Assembly (NCBI GenBank): GCA_903813345.2
Contig: CAIIXF020000124.1
Coordinates: 524,818-588,817 of the forward strand
Origin: Owenia fusiformis
Lineage: Eukaryota; Annelida; Polychaeta; Sabellida; Oweniidae
Direction: 5' to 3'
DNA: 64,000 bases
Positions 1 through 12,900 of the stretch are shown here, piece by piece. Numbering within the stretch: position 1 is the stretch's first letter; each line of letters starts with the position of its first letter. A program made the position numbers and the translations under genes. Below the pieces are notes generated by a model that made no database searches, was not told where the DNA came from, and saw nothing but the letters and a program-made list of their open reading frames with translations.

Positions 1-175
1 CCCTCCCCCCTTTTCCCTCCCCCCTTTTCCCTCCCCCCTTTTCCCTCCCCCCTTTTCCCTCCCCCCTTTTCCCTCCCCCCTTTCCCTCCCCCCTTTCCCT
101 CCCCCCTTTCCCTCCCCCTTTCCCTCCCCCCTTTTCCCTCACCCCCTTTCCCTCCCCCTTTTCCCTCTCCACTAT
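1..175. repeat. C-rich minisatellite
   Basis: About a dozen tandem copies of a 13-14 base unit (CCCTCCCCCCTTTT and shorter variants). The array runs off the left edge. One strand is almost pure pyrimidine, and a G-rich echo follows at 180-205. Confidence 0.95.
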
Positions 176-221
176 AAAGGGAGACAGGGGGAGGGAGATA
201 GGGGGAATCCCCCTTTCCCTG

Positions 222-366
222 CCATGGGAAGATGGTGACTTACAGGGTTTGGGTCATTGGCTTCAGGAGTAATTTTGGAGAGCTGTTCATATCCTTCCTT
301 GGACAACTCTCCCAAACTACCTCTTTACCCAATTTGACCCTCCCTGTAAATCACCTTCCCCCATGG
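222..366. repeat. small imperfect inverted repeat
   Basis: The left arm, around CCATGGGAAGATGGTGA and CTTACAGGG, is mirrored by CCCTGTAAATCACCTTCCCC and CCATGGG on the right. It could be a short foldback element. No coding content is recognised. Confidence 0.5.
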
Positions 367-417
367 GCAAAATTTTCCCATGGACACCCAAATCCCAGAC
401 ATGGGAACACGAGCTAT

Positions 418-745
418 GAATAGACCCTAGTCAAGCTACAGAACACCTCATAAAACAATCATTGGTGTACTGAGCTATGACCAGATTCCAGTCAAGCTAC
501 AGAACACCTCATAAGACAATCATTGGTGTTCTGAGCTGCTCTGTTCCCATCACCCTCACCAGTGGACACCCCAATCCCAGACACGAGCAGTGTCAGGTCA
601 AAAGACAAGGTTGGTTTTACCCAGCCACTGTCAGTGATCCGACATATCAACCATGTCTAAGCTCTGCCCAGCCTGACACAAGCTCTGACTAGACCCTAGT
701 CGAGCTCCAGCACACCTCATAAAACAATCATTGGTATACTGAGTT
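418..745 (+). repeat. three copies of a ~58-bp unit
   Basis: The unit (core ACACCTCATAAAACAATCAT) recurs at about 418-476, 478-537 and 688-745. The third copy is separated by about 150 bases of unrelated sequence. The stretch from 776 to 1340 that follows is AT-rich and shows no gene or recognisable repeat. Confidence 0.8.
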
Positions 746-1344
746 GTAGGCTTTTCATTGGACTGATAATGAGACAAGGTAAATTCAAAATTCAGAAGTA
801 ATGGTTTTAACTTTTTAACTTTAAGATATGTTTTTCAGCTTTTTAGTTAGAAGCAGTGAAAAATATAATCATTAAAAAACACAAATTTTAACATTGCAAT
901 TTCTGAATGTGATGAATCACTTTATTGGTTAAAATGTAATAGGATTGATTTAATAATATCATTTATTGCTTGCTTGGTCATTCAATCTGGGTGATTTAGC
1001 AGGGTACATGTTTCTTGTATCAATATGAAGAGGTGAAGAATTACACTAATAAACTTATTCTTAAATTGGCCAATTTCGTGCTTTAAATGAAAGTGTCAAA
1101 AATATCCAATAACTGAGTGTACAAATTGGTTGGAACTTTTCTGTATTAAATATCTTAAAGGAACATTTTGCATTGAAAATCTTCAGTCCTGAACAGTAAA
1201 CAAACTAAAAGGTAGGAACTGTACTGTAATTTTTCACTATTGCAAGTTAGAATGATTCAGATTCAGATTGATGTCATTGATATGTTACAAATTGTGTATT
1301 TAGACTTTGCTGCAAGAGAATTTATGGCTGATTATGTGCCTTTA

Positions 1345-3740
1345 TTATCCCATCGAATGAAGTTCGGGGGAATATAGGGAATAGGCAGTCATTTAAAAAA
1401 ATGGCTGTCATTTTTGGCTCACACAGTGAGCCTATGGGATCGACCAGGTGTCCGTCCATCTGTTGGTCCGTCCGTTTGTTGGTCCATCCGCTGGTCCGTC
1501 CGTCCGTCAACATTGGCCGCACAAATTAAAACTGCTATTCGGATTGAGTCATATCCACATTCATTTTATGCATATCCATAATGGCTATTTGACCTATCAT
1601 CGTCATTTCCCAAGTTCGCCCGGTTTCCGAGAAATTGCGGATTTTGACGTCAAAAAGTCAAATTTTCTGTAAATACTAGACACTTTGTTGAAGTAGAACT
1701 TTCAAATAACTTTTAGTATTTGCTGTATAAGCAAACTTATGTCCTCTGAAGATTTCAAAGCTCTTGGAACTACAGTTTTTGGTTTTTACTCTATAAAATT
1801 TGACAAAAAGTAGGACTTGGTCATTTTCAAGAAACTTTCTCATGTATAAAGTCAATGGCAGGTTTTGTGATTGACAAGTTTCTCAAAGTTTGCCTTATAC
1901 TTGATCATTACTTGCAATGAATTACATCATTACTAGATTTAAGCATTCCCTACATATTGCTCAATATATGTCAGCATCAAATTTTTACTGTTTTTGAGAT
2001 ATTTGACATCAAAAATCAGAAAAAATAAGTTATTTTTTAACTTGCTTCAATTTGACCAAATCTTTTTTTGAAAATCATCTACAAGTTGCCAGGAGTTTAA
2101 ATCTGACATTTGTTTTAGGATTTGATCTTTACTTGACCTTCAGTGACCTTTGAAAGGTCCAAAAAGTTGATTTTTCAAATTGATTTTTGGATGTAAATTT
2201 TGGTCAGCTTAATCCCAAAAGACCTTACTGAGCTCTGAACTAGTAAAACTTTCAAGGTCAAAGGTCATCAATCTATGTCACACAACTGTGCTATCTTAGT
2301 TTCTCAAAGTTCGAGACTACAAATCCAAATCAATATTTTTGTTTGAAAGTCAGTATATACATTCCTCTGAAAGTTCCAAACTGGAACCCTAGGTCCTTCA
2401 TTACATTTTTTACTATAACTCGAAAAATATTGGAGCGATTTTGCTCATATTTGATATGTGAATACTTTAAGCATGGCGCATTGTCTAATTATCCCATCGA
2501 ACGAAGTTCGGAGGGATATAGGGAATGCCTCCGTCCGTCCATCCGTCCGTCCGTACGTACGTCCGTCTGTCCGGGCAATTACTCAAATACCGTTGGCCTT
2601 GATTTTGTTCATATTTTGTACACATATACCCTATGGGGGTAGAAGTTCTGCTCGAAAGCCAATTTTCAAAATGGCAGCTCATTTAAAAATGGCGGCCATT
2701 TTAGTGCCGATTTTACCGTAATTTAGGTGCAATATGTAAAACTGTTATAGCAATATGTTTTAAATGTAAAAAAATTATATAGGACATTAATAAAGCTTAA
2801 AATATAGATATTAAAGAAGCACATGGCAGCCATCTTGAAAAATGGCAGCCTTTACTTGTTATTTTACGATTTTTGCTGTAACTCGAAAACTAGTGGAGCG
2901 ATTATGTTCATATTTGGTATGTGAATACTATAAGCATGGCACACTGTCTAATGACACTTTTGGTAGAAGGTGGCCATTTTGAAAAATGGCTGCCATTTCA
3001 TTTTAACGTATTTTACTGTAACTCGAAAAGTAGTAGAGCGATTTGTTCATATTTGGTATGTGAATACTATAAGCATGGCACACTGTCTAATGACACTTTT
3101 GGTAGAATGCGGCCGTTTTGAAAAATGGCCACCATTTTAATGTATTTTACTATAACTCGAAAAGTAGCAGAGCGATTTTTTTCATATTTTGTATGTGAAT
3201 ACTATAAGCATGGCACACTGTCTAATGACACTTTTGCTAGAAGGTGGCCATTTTTGCTATATACTTTGTTTGTAAAAATGCCAGCCATTTCTGTTTGATG
3301 GGATTCGCTACGCTTTGGCATTGCCGTTGTTCTGGTTAAACTTTTGGGAGTAGACGGCCATTTTGAAAAATGGCCACCATTTTTATGTGTATTGTTTCAC
3401 ATTTTTTATTATAACTCAAAAAGTAATAGTGTGATTTTGTTCATATTTGATATGTGAATACTATATCTAGTAAGGAATGCATACTGTATTATGACATTTT
3501 GAGTAGTAAGGGGCCATTTTAAAAAATAGCCAGCATTGGCGATTTTTAAAAATTTTTATATGTGGCTTCTTAAAAGCATATTACCTCTTCTGATGACAAA
3601 TTGGCTAGTGATCAACCATTTTGAAAATGTTGCCCTTTCTTATGGGTGTTATTTTATGATATTTGCTATATTTTGTATGTAAAAATACCAGCCATTCGAT
3701 GGGATTCGCTACGCTTTGGCGCTGCCGTTGTTCTGGTTCT
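1345..3740 (+). repeat. complex interspersed and tandem repeat block
   Basis: Two starts match TCCCATCGAANGAAGTTCGG (1346 and 2493), each followed by a GTCCGTCC-rich stretch (1449-1510 and 2527-2572). Downstream is a diverged tandem array of about 137-bp units (core GTGAATACTATAAGCATGGC at about 2460, 2920, 3060 and 3195, and weakly at 3460) mixed with near-palindromic GGCCATTTTGAAAAATGGCC. A shared end motif, GATGGGATTCGCTACGCTTT, appears at 3298-3340 and 3699-3740. The first GTCCGTCC stretch and the end motif look like borders of one family (cccatcgaa versus ttcgatggg). Short open frames here look accidental. Confidence 0.8.
2035..2260 (+). repeat. dispersed GACCTT-rich repeat, copy 1
   Basis: Diverged copy of a family also present at 8638-8770, 40430-40850 and 50158-50372. 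Shared words are AACTTGCTTCAATTTGACCA, AATCATCTACAAGTT and TGACCTT...AAGGTC. No coding potential is seen. Confidence 0.6.
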
Positions 3741-3850
3741 AATTTTTATATCACCATACCTTAAGTGATCGGCAGTCAGCATTTGGTGATTGATGTTCGG
3801 CATTTGTAACAAATGGTAGGTTGTGACATTATGCATGGCAATGCATTGTT
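3737..3850 (+). repeat. short interspersed repeat, family S, copy 1
   Basis: Contains the sequence of motifs typical of this window's family S: TCACCA, then GTTCGGCATTTGTAACAAAT, GACATT and GCATGGCAATGC. Other copies lie at 6847-6995, 7273-7425, 12866-12925, 37199-37320 and 38461-38570. No tRNA-like A and B boxes were recognised, so calling it a SINE would be a guess. Confidence 0.6.
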
Positions 3851-3957
3851 GTTGATTTTATTTGTTGAACAGCAAGGAGAAGGCTAAAACCCCAAACTAA
3901 TACATTTGTAATAATCTACATGCACTGTACTGTATGTATATTATATATCTACTTCAG

Positions 3958-6900
3958 TTTTGAAGCCTACAGTGGATATGATATGTGACCCTGACTATAT
4001 AAATCAGAAACTAGTGTCATACTATGAGTACAGGGAGAAACTTTTGACAGAACACAAGAGAACATATGCCTATGCTGCATCCTATGAGGACTTCATGAAG
4101 ATTATAGAGACATGTATGGATATAGACCATCTGCAGCAAATGAGGTGAATCATTTTTGATATTTTTAACTCATTGCTGACCAACGCCGAGATATTTTGTC
4201 TATGACATCATAATCATATATGACCAACCCTGAGATATTTTGTCTAGGACATCATAATCATATCTGACCAACCCCGAGATATTTTGTCTAGGACATCATA
4301 ATCATATCTGACCAACCCCGAAATATTTCGTCTAGGACATCATAATCTTATCTGACCAACCCGAGATATCTTGGGTTGCTGTCCAGTAATTGTCACATAA
4401 TCTGTACCAATAATCTTACATGGTAGGGGTCACTATGGGAACATTGTTGCAATTGAGATATTGTCATTGGCTTCACAATGGCATAATACATAGCGCAAAG
4501 GGTGTTGATACAGTCCATTTTATGCTTATATGAAAACATGCAAAGGACGATTCACGGTTTGGAGAACAGTCTCCTGGGCTAATAATTTTTTTCATGAAAA
4601 ATATAGAAATATTACCAAAATTAAACTATGAATATTCAAAAGAGGACATTTAAATCTACAAGGTGTAAAATAACAAATTGGTCTGAAGCAGGGATAATGC
4701 TCAATTAGACTGATTCAATAGAATACAAGTCTTGATTTTGGGGAAAGAAGTTCATCAGTGTACTGCGCTAATATTTTTTTGCGAAAAATCTAAAAAATAT
4801 TTAAATACCCAAATTAAATTATGACTATTCAAAAGAAGACATTCAAATCTATATTATGTAAAAAAAATCAAATTTGTCCGAAGCAGGGATAATGCTCATT
4901 TAGATTGAAGAACTTCGTTCTCCAAACCGAGAATCATCCTTTGCTTAATTTTTCCTCAAAATGGCCAGTCACCAGCAGAAAATCTCCAAAATAGCTTTGG
5001 CCAGCAATGAGTTAAGCAAGGTCCACCTTATTGTTTTCCCCCAAAGTTATGTTATCATATTTCCTCATCATGCTTCACAAGCTTTCTTTTGGTCCAACTT
5101 CAACTTGATAATTTAAGAATGAATCCACATTGATTGAGTAAACAAAACAAAATGCTAATATTATTTTCATAGTTAAGATATCATATCACTAAACCTTGTT
5201 ATGTTATGTAAATTAACATCAGTTCAGGGGATCTTTCACTAGAAACTCCATAAGTTGAACACATTTCAAGGTGTTCTTAGAGGTACCAAAAGTATTCCTC
5301 CTACACAGGTGTTACTGTAATTATACATTTAAAAGTAAAACTAGTTTTAGATAATATTTACATCCAGGTATAGCATAATAGCTGAGATTATGCAAGCAAC
5401 AACAATCAACAACCTGAAGAGGGCACAGGGGATAGACCTTGAGAAGGAAATATCACCCAAGGGGACTACTAAAGGAGACTTGCTGAAAGCTAGGAACCTT
5501 AAGAGATACATTAATCAGGTTTGGATTATATATATTAGGGGGGGGGGTGTAGAAATAGAAATGCATGTGGTGTACTCAGCATGTTAAGGTTTTCATAATG
5601 GTCTGAGAGGTTTGCCAGTTGTGAACATTCTAAACTGTAGTTTTGAAATGCTATTTGAACAATATCGGAAACAAAGCTCTCAGATTCACCAGCATGTACG
5701 TAACATATTAGGAACTGATATATAGAAAATTAAATTTTCCATTTCTCCCAGTTTTCATTTTATTTCAATTTTAATGTTTTGTAATTAACAAAGAAAAGAA
5801 AACTCCTTCTAAAGAAGCAATCTAATGTTTAACTTAGAATTTAATTGCTGTAGCCTAACTATGGTTTCTTTTGCAGCTGACAGTATCTAAAAACAACTGT
5901 GAGAAACGTATAACAATGTTGGGAGGCCCCGACTACACAGACTCCAGTGAAAAATCAGGGGACGCTGACACTGTTAACATTCCAGGACAGAAGGTAGGAA
6001 ATATGATGATATATTCTTTGATAGATACATACAATTGAACCTTACCTTTTCATTCAAAATAGATTTTCCAGAAATAAAGAAAAAAGAAATTAACCTTGAC
6101 AAGGAATATCATCCCAGAAATAATCTGACTTTTTATATTATTTAAGTTATCAGCATGGAGTGGTGTACATTTTGTCTAATATAGTACTAGTTTGAGAAAA
6201 AACACTTTTAGCTAACATGCAATTTGAAAGTCTTTACATTTGAGGCAATGTCTGCTACTATTGCGATGTATTACATAAAGTATGATACTCAAAAAGATTG
6301 TGACATTTTTCATGTCTTGATAAAATCTTGCAGCTCTTTATGTTCGATCCGTCTATTCCTTTCATACACATACTTTTATATGATTTATTTTGTTTCAGAT
6401 ACTCTCATTCTCATTGATCATGAACACCGAAATTGCCAGGAATCACTTTATGAAATATCTACAGATTGATGACAATCATTCATTGCTTGGGTAAGTCTAC
6501 TGTACTCGGGCAAGGTTTTTTAGGAGCAGGCAACAGGAGTTTTTGTCTGGTTGTTGTTCCCCATTTTTTCTAAATTACTTATACTGAGCAATTTTGCAAT
6601 TGCTTTTATGTTAAAGTTGTAATTTTGAGTAACTTTGCCTCATACTACATGTGCCTTTTGCACACAAAGGTAAAATATGCCCAGATTCTTCCAATCATTC
6701 CAATAATAAAAAGAACAGCAAGTAATTTTCCCTTGTGTTATTTCATTGGAAGTAAGCTTTAACTAAGAGGGTGCATTTAAACATTTTAATGGCACTTGTA
6801 TGCAAATGTGTTGTGTTAAAATTGAAACGTATTTTGTCAAATTAGTTTTACCACCACAAGTGATGACATATTGTTGTAGTCTCCAACTTTTTTGTGGACA

Positions 6901-9900
6901 GTGTTCAGTGTTGGTGTTTGAAGTTTGGCGTCTGTATCAAATAGCAGGTGATAACAATTTGCATGTTATAATGCCTTGTCATTGTGGCATGTGATATTTC
7001 ATTTTAGGTTCTGGATAGCCACAGGGAGACTAAAGTCGACAGGGAGAAAGTATCAGCATAAGTTAGCCTCAGAGATCTACCAGATGTACCTGGTCAGTCA
7101 GACCAGTGTGGTGAAACTTTATCTTCATAGAGCTACAATCAAGGGAATGGAAGCTTTCCTCATAGGGAACCAGGTATGGTACAGCCTTCCGTTGGCAGCC
7201 TTGGCAGGTCATTTATAGAAAGTTATCAATTATAGTAGATTTTATTTTTGTTTTAGTAGATTTTTGTTTTGTGTCACCACCAAAAATGATGGCATTATTG
7301 TTATAGTCTCCAACTTTTTTGTGGATTGTGGTTGGTGTTCGGTGTTTGGCATCTAGCAGTTAGTATGTGGCATCTTTAACAAACAGCATGTGTTGACATT
7401 TTGCATGTCAATGCCTTGCTTCTTATGTATGGGACTTTCAGTATGGCTTTTACTTTCATACTCCAAGTGCATGCTTTGACATTTATATAAGGGGTGGTAA
7501 AAAGAGGTTACACAGTAGTTAGTATTTAGGGGAACATGGGGCAAAGCGGCCCTCTGGGGCAAAGTTGCCCATCGAAATATCTTTTGAACTATAAAAAGAT
7601 GGTTCTTCAAAAGTCACAAAATCGAATTTTGAAATATCTGCCACCTTCTCGACCGTCCATTTTTAACCAAGCAGCGTCTCGCTTTACGTAAGAGGTAATT
7701 CTACTTTTTACCCTCTTTTTTGGAAATTACCCCTCTCACGAGAATCTCTAAAAAATCCGGCAACAATAGAATATCGTTTTGATTTAACATTTTACATAGA
7801 GTGTGCACATTTATTCTTTATTTGTAAAAATTTCGAGCTTCAAATATTAGGCAAATTAAAATGACGTCTATTTGAAAATTCACATGTCTTTGGGGCAAAA
7901 CGGCCCACACATGTTATAACATACAAAAATCTTATTGTGCAAGAACAATTGGTTTTCAAATGTAACAATTTTAACATCTGGCTTGTGCCTTATTTCCTTC
8001 CGACACATATCGAATGACTAGAATTATGATAGGGGTTAAGAATACTTTATCTGTCAAAGGTTTGAACGTCTGAGATAAGATGTTTGTGGACGAGTCTTGT
8101 AATTGATTAATTTTGGTTTCAAAACCCATGTAACAGAGGGTGGGCCGTTTTGCCCCACCCATGGGCCGTTTTGCCCCACTCTCGACAATATTTTTGACCA
8201 TTGAAAAATCACAGAAGATAGTCCTAGGAAAGTATAAAACACTCGAAAAATGTAAACCACAAACCATTAATAAAGTGGAACATCAAAGTGCGCGATGATT
8301 GACAGATACGAAAATACCCCGTACAGAACAACTTAAAATTAAATTTTTTGGGCCGCTTTGCCCCATGTTCCCTTATATCTAATTATCATTAAGAAGAAAC
8401 ATTTCACTAATTTTGAGAACCATAAACTCACAAAGTATTTGAATATGAGATTCAAAATAATTTGTATTCATTTAACTGCAGGGCCCTGAGGCCTTCTTCA
8501 CTGCCCAGGGTGAGATCTACGCCATACTTGAGGAGCAACATTATCATTCCTTCATCGTCAGTGACATCTATCATCAGTATATGGTTGCTAGGGATGCAGA
8601 CAGCTGGTCGCTGGACTCCTCGGGTAAATATTGAAATTTGTAATTGGTCAAACTTCAATGACCTTCTCAAGGTCAAAAAGGTCTTTTCATCTTGCTTCAA
8701 ATTGACCACTTGACTTTTTCAAAATCATCTACAAGTTCTAAGAAATTCAAATCTGACTTAAGATTGAACTCATAATATTGTGAGCAACTAGGTGGTGATT
8801 TTTTGTCATGTTAATGCCTTGTTTTATGTTTAAGATGATCTGCTAGAGGCCAGGTCCCCACTGTCTCCTGACTTTGAACACATTGAACAGCCAGCTAACT
8901 TCATTGCTGACCAGTCATTCTATGCTCAACAGAAGTTGGAGAAGATTGATGAAAAGTTAATGAATAAGACCCAGGCTCTCCAAGCATTGAAAGCATCGCA
9001 GAAGTCTGATCCAAAGGTAAAAGAAAGAACAGTCAATATGGTTACTTTGTGTGAGAGTTACTGATAACCCATTGTTCCAAATCAACTGATGAACCAACAT
9101 TCAATTTAAAAATCCGAGAGAGGTTGTCAAAAAGAAATATTAAGTGTTCAATCAAGTAGGTCTAGCCTGAGAAACCACCAAAATGTGATTCATCTACCAT
9201 GTCAGTATGTAACTCCTTGCAGGTCAACTTTTTCTTTATAGAATGTTTCCATTTAGATTTTTGCAAATCGATGATTACCTTACTTTTTTAATTGTCTTAC
9301 ATCCAAATATATCTACATGTACTGAGGACTGAGAATTCATTATTATTCTCAATTAATATGTTAAAATTCCTGATTGTCTTGTATCTCAGTTTGTATTTAT
9401 CTAACCATGATTCCACTTCCAGATATTGAAACTAGAGGAAGAAATAGAGAATGAGATAGAAGGGCTAGAAGCAAACAAACGTCAACTAGAGTTCCACATC
9501 GATCGCACCGAAGACTGGAGTGAGAATGTGGGAGACTGGAAAGCTTCTGTATTTAATACAGAGGTCAGTTATTTTTTAGTTATTTTTTTTATTTCTGTTT
9601 ATTTTTTCTAAATGTTACATTTACAATACGCTCAGTATGATTTGCCTAGGTTTTGCAACATTTGCGTCAATTTTGAAAATTGACCGCATGAATTAATAAT
9701 TACAAGTTATACATAGTAGCCCGGACAGAATTGTTCAATGGTCACTTTTTCTTCAATAACTTTTTTAATTTTCAGTATTATCAAAATCTGATTACATATT
9801 TAAAAACTACAGTAAAATTCTGACATACAAAAAAAATATTTAAGGAACATCTCTTAATTTATTGATATTGTAGGCGTTCATAGTATGAGTGACGCAAATA

Positions 9901-12900
9901 CATAATTCACCATTTTGTCTCATATTTGTTAAAAAACGACGGCATGTTTTATGGTTTGAATGTTCAGTTAAAATCAAAGTTAATATTTAAGAAATGTCAT
10001 AGGCCTACAAAATCATGTAGACCGCTGCCTTGGTATGAGGTAATGACTGCATTTATAGCCTTTTTTTAAATTGCCTTGTATGTATACCAGTACATAATAA
10101 AAAGGTTTGTACATAACAGTATATTGGTACGGTCGCAGCACTTAAAGTTTTTTGGCCATTCCATTGTAACTCGCAGTGGATTAGCAACCCTAGTTCGTTG
10201 AACCCGTGTAACTATAGGGTCATACTGCCACAGTTTGTAATATCTTTCCCAGTCACATGTCTCTTTACCCATCCTTGGTATGCATGTGAATTGTTCTTCA
10301 GCTTTTCAATGGCCTCTGAGATGGCTGTTAAGCTTGGAGCTCTTGAAAAGATTAAGGACCTACTCTCATCACATCCCACGCATTAGGGCGCCATCTTTTC
10401 ACATCCTCTTGAACACAACCCCAAACATTTCAATAGAGTTGATTTCATATACCCTTGGAGGGATTTGACTTCTTGTATTTGATGACTGGTCAGTTGCTGC
10501 ATTACATAAGGATTGTAACGGTGGCAGCATGGCCCTATAGTACTATGACAATTTTTAAATATAAATTTTCAACTGAACATTCAAATTCCCAAAATATGCC
10601 GCCATTTTGAACAAATATGAGGCAAAATGATGAATTATGTATTTCATCAGTCATTCTATGAATGCCTATGATATCAATTAATTAAGAGATGTTCCTTAAA
10701 TATTTTTTTTGTATGTCAGAATTTTACTCTAGTTTTCAAATATGTGATCAGATTCTGATAATACTGAAAATTAAAAAAGTTATTTATGAAAAAATGACCA
10801 TTGAACAATTCTGTCCGGGCTACTATATAGTATATGTGTTACTATTATGTCAGTGTAATGCTAAACAAGGAGCTGTTTAAATAAAGAATACAGAAAAAAC
10901 AACTTAGAATGAAATATTTCCCTGGCCAAAATCCTGATTTGGTCTGCAGGTTCAATCATATCTTAAACCTCATTTTTTACCTCCATCATCCATTGACATC
11001 ATTGAGTGATCCCAAAAAATGTAATCAACCTGGCCTGACACTTGACACAGGTGACATAAACTTACACCCAAGTAAAGTGCATGTGAGTAGTACAGTAGAT
11101 AGCATAAGAGCAATCAACCTCTTATGCTTAAAACAGTGTCAGATGAAAAGATTGAATTGAATTGAAATAAAATATTTATTTCTTTTTCAGGTTCTATCTG
11201 AGCAGGACAAACTAAGGCCATACTTTGTAATCATCATCAACACATCAGAAATAGAGCTATCAAAACACTCAGCACTTGACATGCCAAGCCATGACACACC
11301 AAGCAGGAAGACACACCATGCTGACACATCAGAGTCTAGAAGAAGTGCAGAGGGTTGGGTCATATCTAGAACCCTGGAGGACTTCCACGCTCTACATGAG
11401 AAACTCATACAAGTAATGTAGCAAAACTATATAGCAGTTTTTTCAGATATAGCAGATATTATCCTAAATTGATATTATCCTTGCTTTATGTTATTAATTG
11501 ATCTTATCCAAAATTGATATTATCCTTAATTGATTTTATCCTAAATTGATATTATCCTTACTTTATATTATCATTAATTGATATTATCCTTAACTGATAT
11601 TATCTTTCCCTCGCTGAAAACTTATCGGAGAGTTATGGATTTGGTGAACTCTATGATTTTTGGTGATTATAGATCACACCATGGCTAAAGAAGAAAGAAC
11701 TGCCAGTGAAGAGTAAGATATTTTCCAAATCCATCGACACATCATTCCTAGAGAAGGCAAAAGTCTTGCTTAATGATTATCTAGAGGTAAGAAAGTCCTG
11801 TATACAAACTGAAAAACATGAGCATTTTGTTGTAGCTTATATACAATTATACATGGCATGTATGCAGGACTGAATAAATCTTTAATTTGCCTGGTCTTGT
11901 TTTTAAAAATTTTAGTATGTTGCCCATTGTGATTCTACATAATATATAATAGCAGAACTCAGGCATACTTCACACCATAGTTACTTTGCCTCTGAACATT
12001 ACCTCATGAATTGAAATCAACCAGGCCCATAGCCAGCTTTTTCCAAAGGGGTTCACTTTTCAGAAAAATGTCAGGGGGGTTGCCAGGGGGTTCATAAGAA
12101 CCAATGGCGTAGCGTCATATACGCATAAAACGCCATGGCGTACTCTCAAAATTTAGAAAACAGTTGATTTTTATACTGATTTGCCCCACACTTCAAAAAT
12201 GGCTAATGATTTACATTCTATTCGTCCATAATAGTCGGAATTTCGTATTTCAAATGCCCCAAACGCTTCAAATGCTATCTCATTTTCTTTTTCACTTTCT
12301 TTTTTTTCTTGTGGGGACCTCCCCCGAACCCCCCTCAAAGCACGTCTATTTCGCTTACTCGCGGCGTACACTCACAAAATACCCACGCTACGCCACTGAG
12401 AACACCTCGAAGCCCCACTTGCTACAGGATTGTCAACTGAAGTACAACTATTGTAATCTACCATACAATGTTCTCAAGAATCAGACATTGACTACATACA
12501 TGTGCACTCTATTTAGGCCATACTTAAGGATGACAGACTCTCCCAGAGTGAAGCAGTATATGCATTCTTCTCACCCAGTCCAGAATACCTAAAGCAGGCT
12601 TCAGAAGGCATCAAGAGAACAAGAAGCATTATACCAAACATATTCAGAAGGTAAACTCGCATATAACAAAAACCATACATTTTAATGTTGCAATCTTTTT
12701 ATTTTTTAGATGGTGCCAAAAAATTAAATCACTTAGGTATTAATGTTAAAAACAATACAACAACTAAAATGAAGAAAAAAAGAACTTACATTTAGGCTCT
12801 ATTCATTATGTCAACCTGGGGTTCAGTTGTAATTAATTCCTCTCAGAATAGGACAAATGAATTGAATTGAAAAGGCATCTGTAACAAATGACAGTGACAT

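Noticed and set aside
4178-4385. CRISPR-like regular spacing
   Set aside because: The 44-bp period is a plain tandem repeat with no unique spacers, in an animal intron.
7529-8372. hAT or Tc1 assignment for the GGGGCAAAGCGGCCC element
   Set aside because: The three-base TTA flank fits Harbinger better than 8-base or TA duplications.
12164-12592. 142-codon plus-strand open frame
   Set aside because: It spans a MITE and the SNX25 exon at 12517-12650 in another frame; a shadow.
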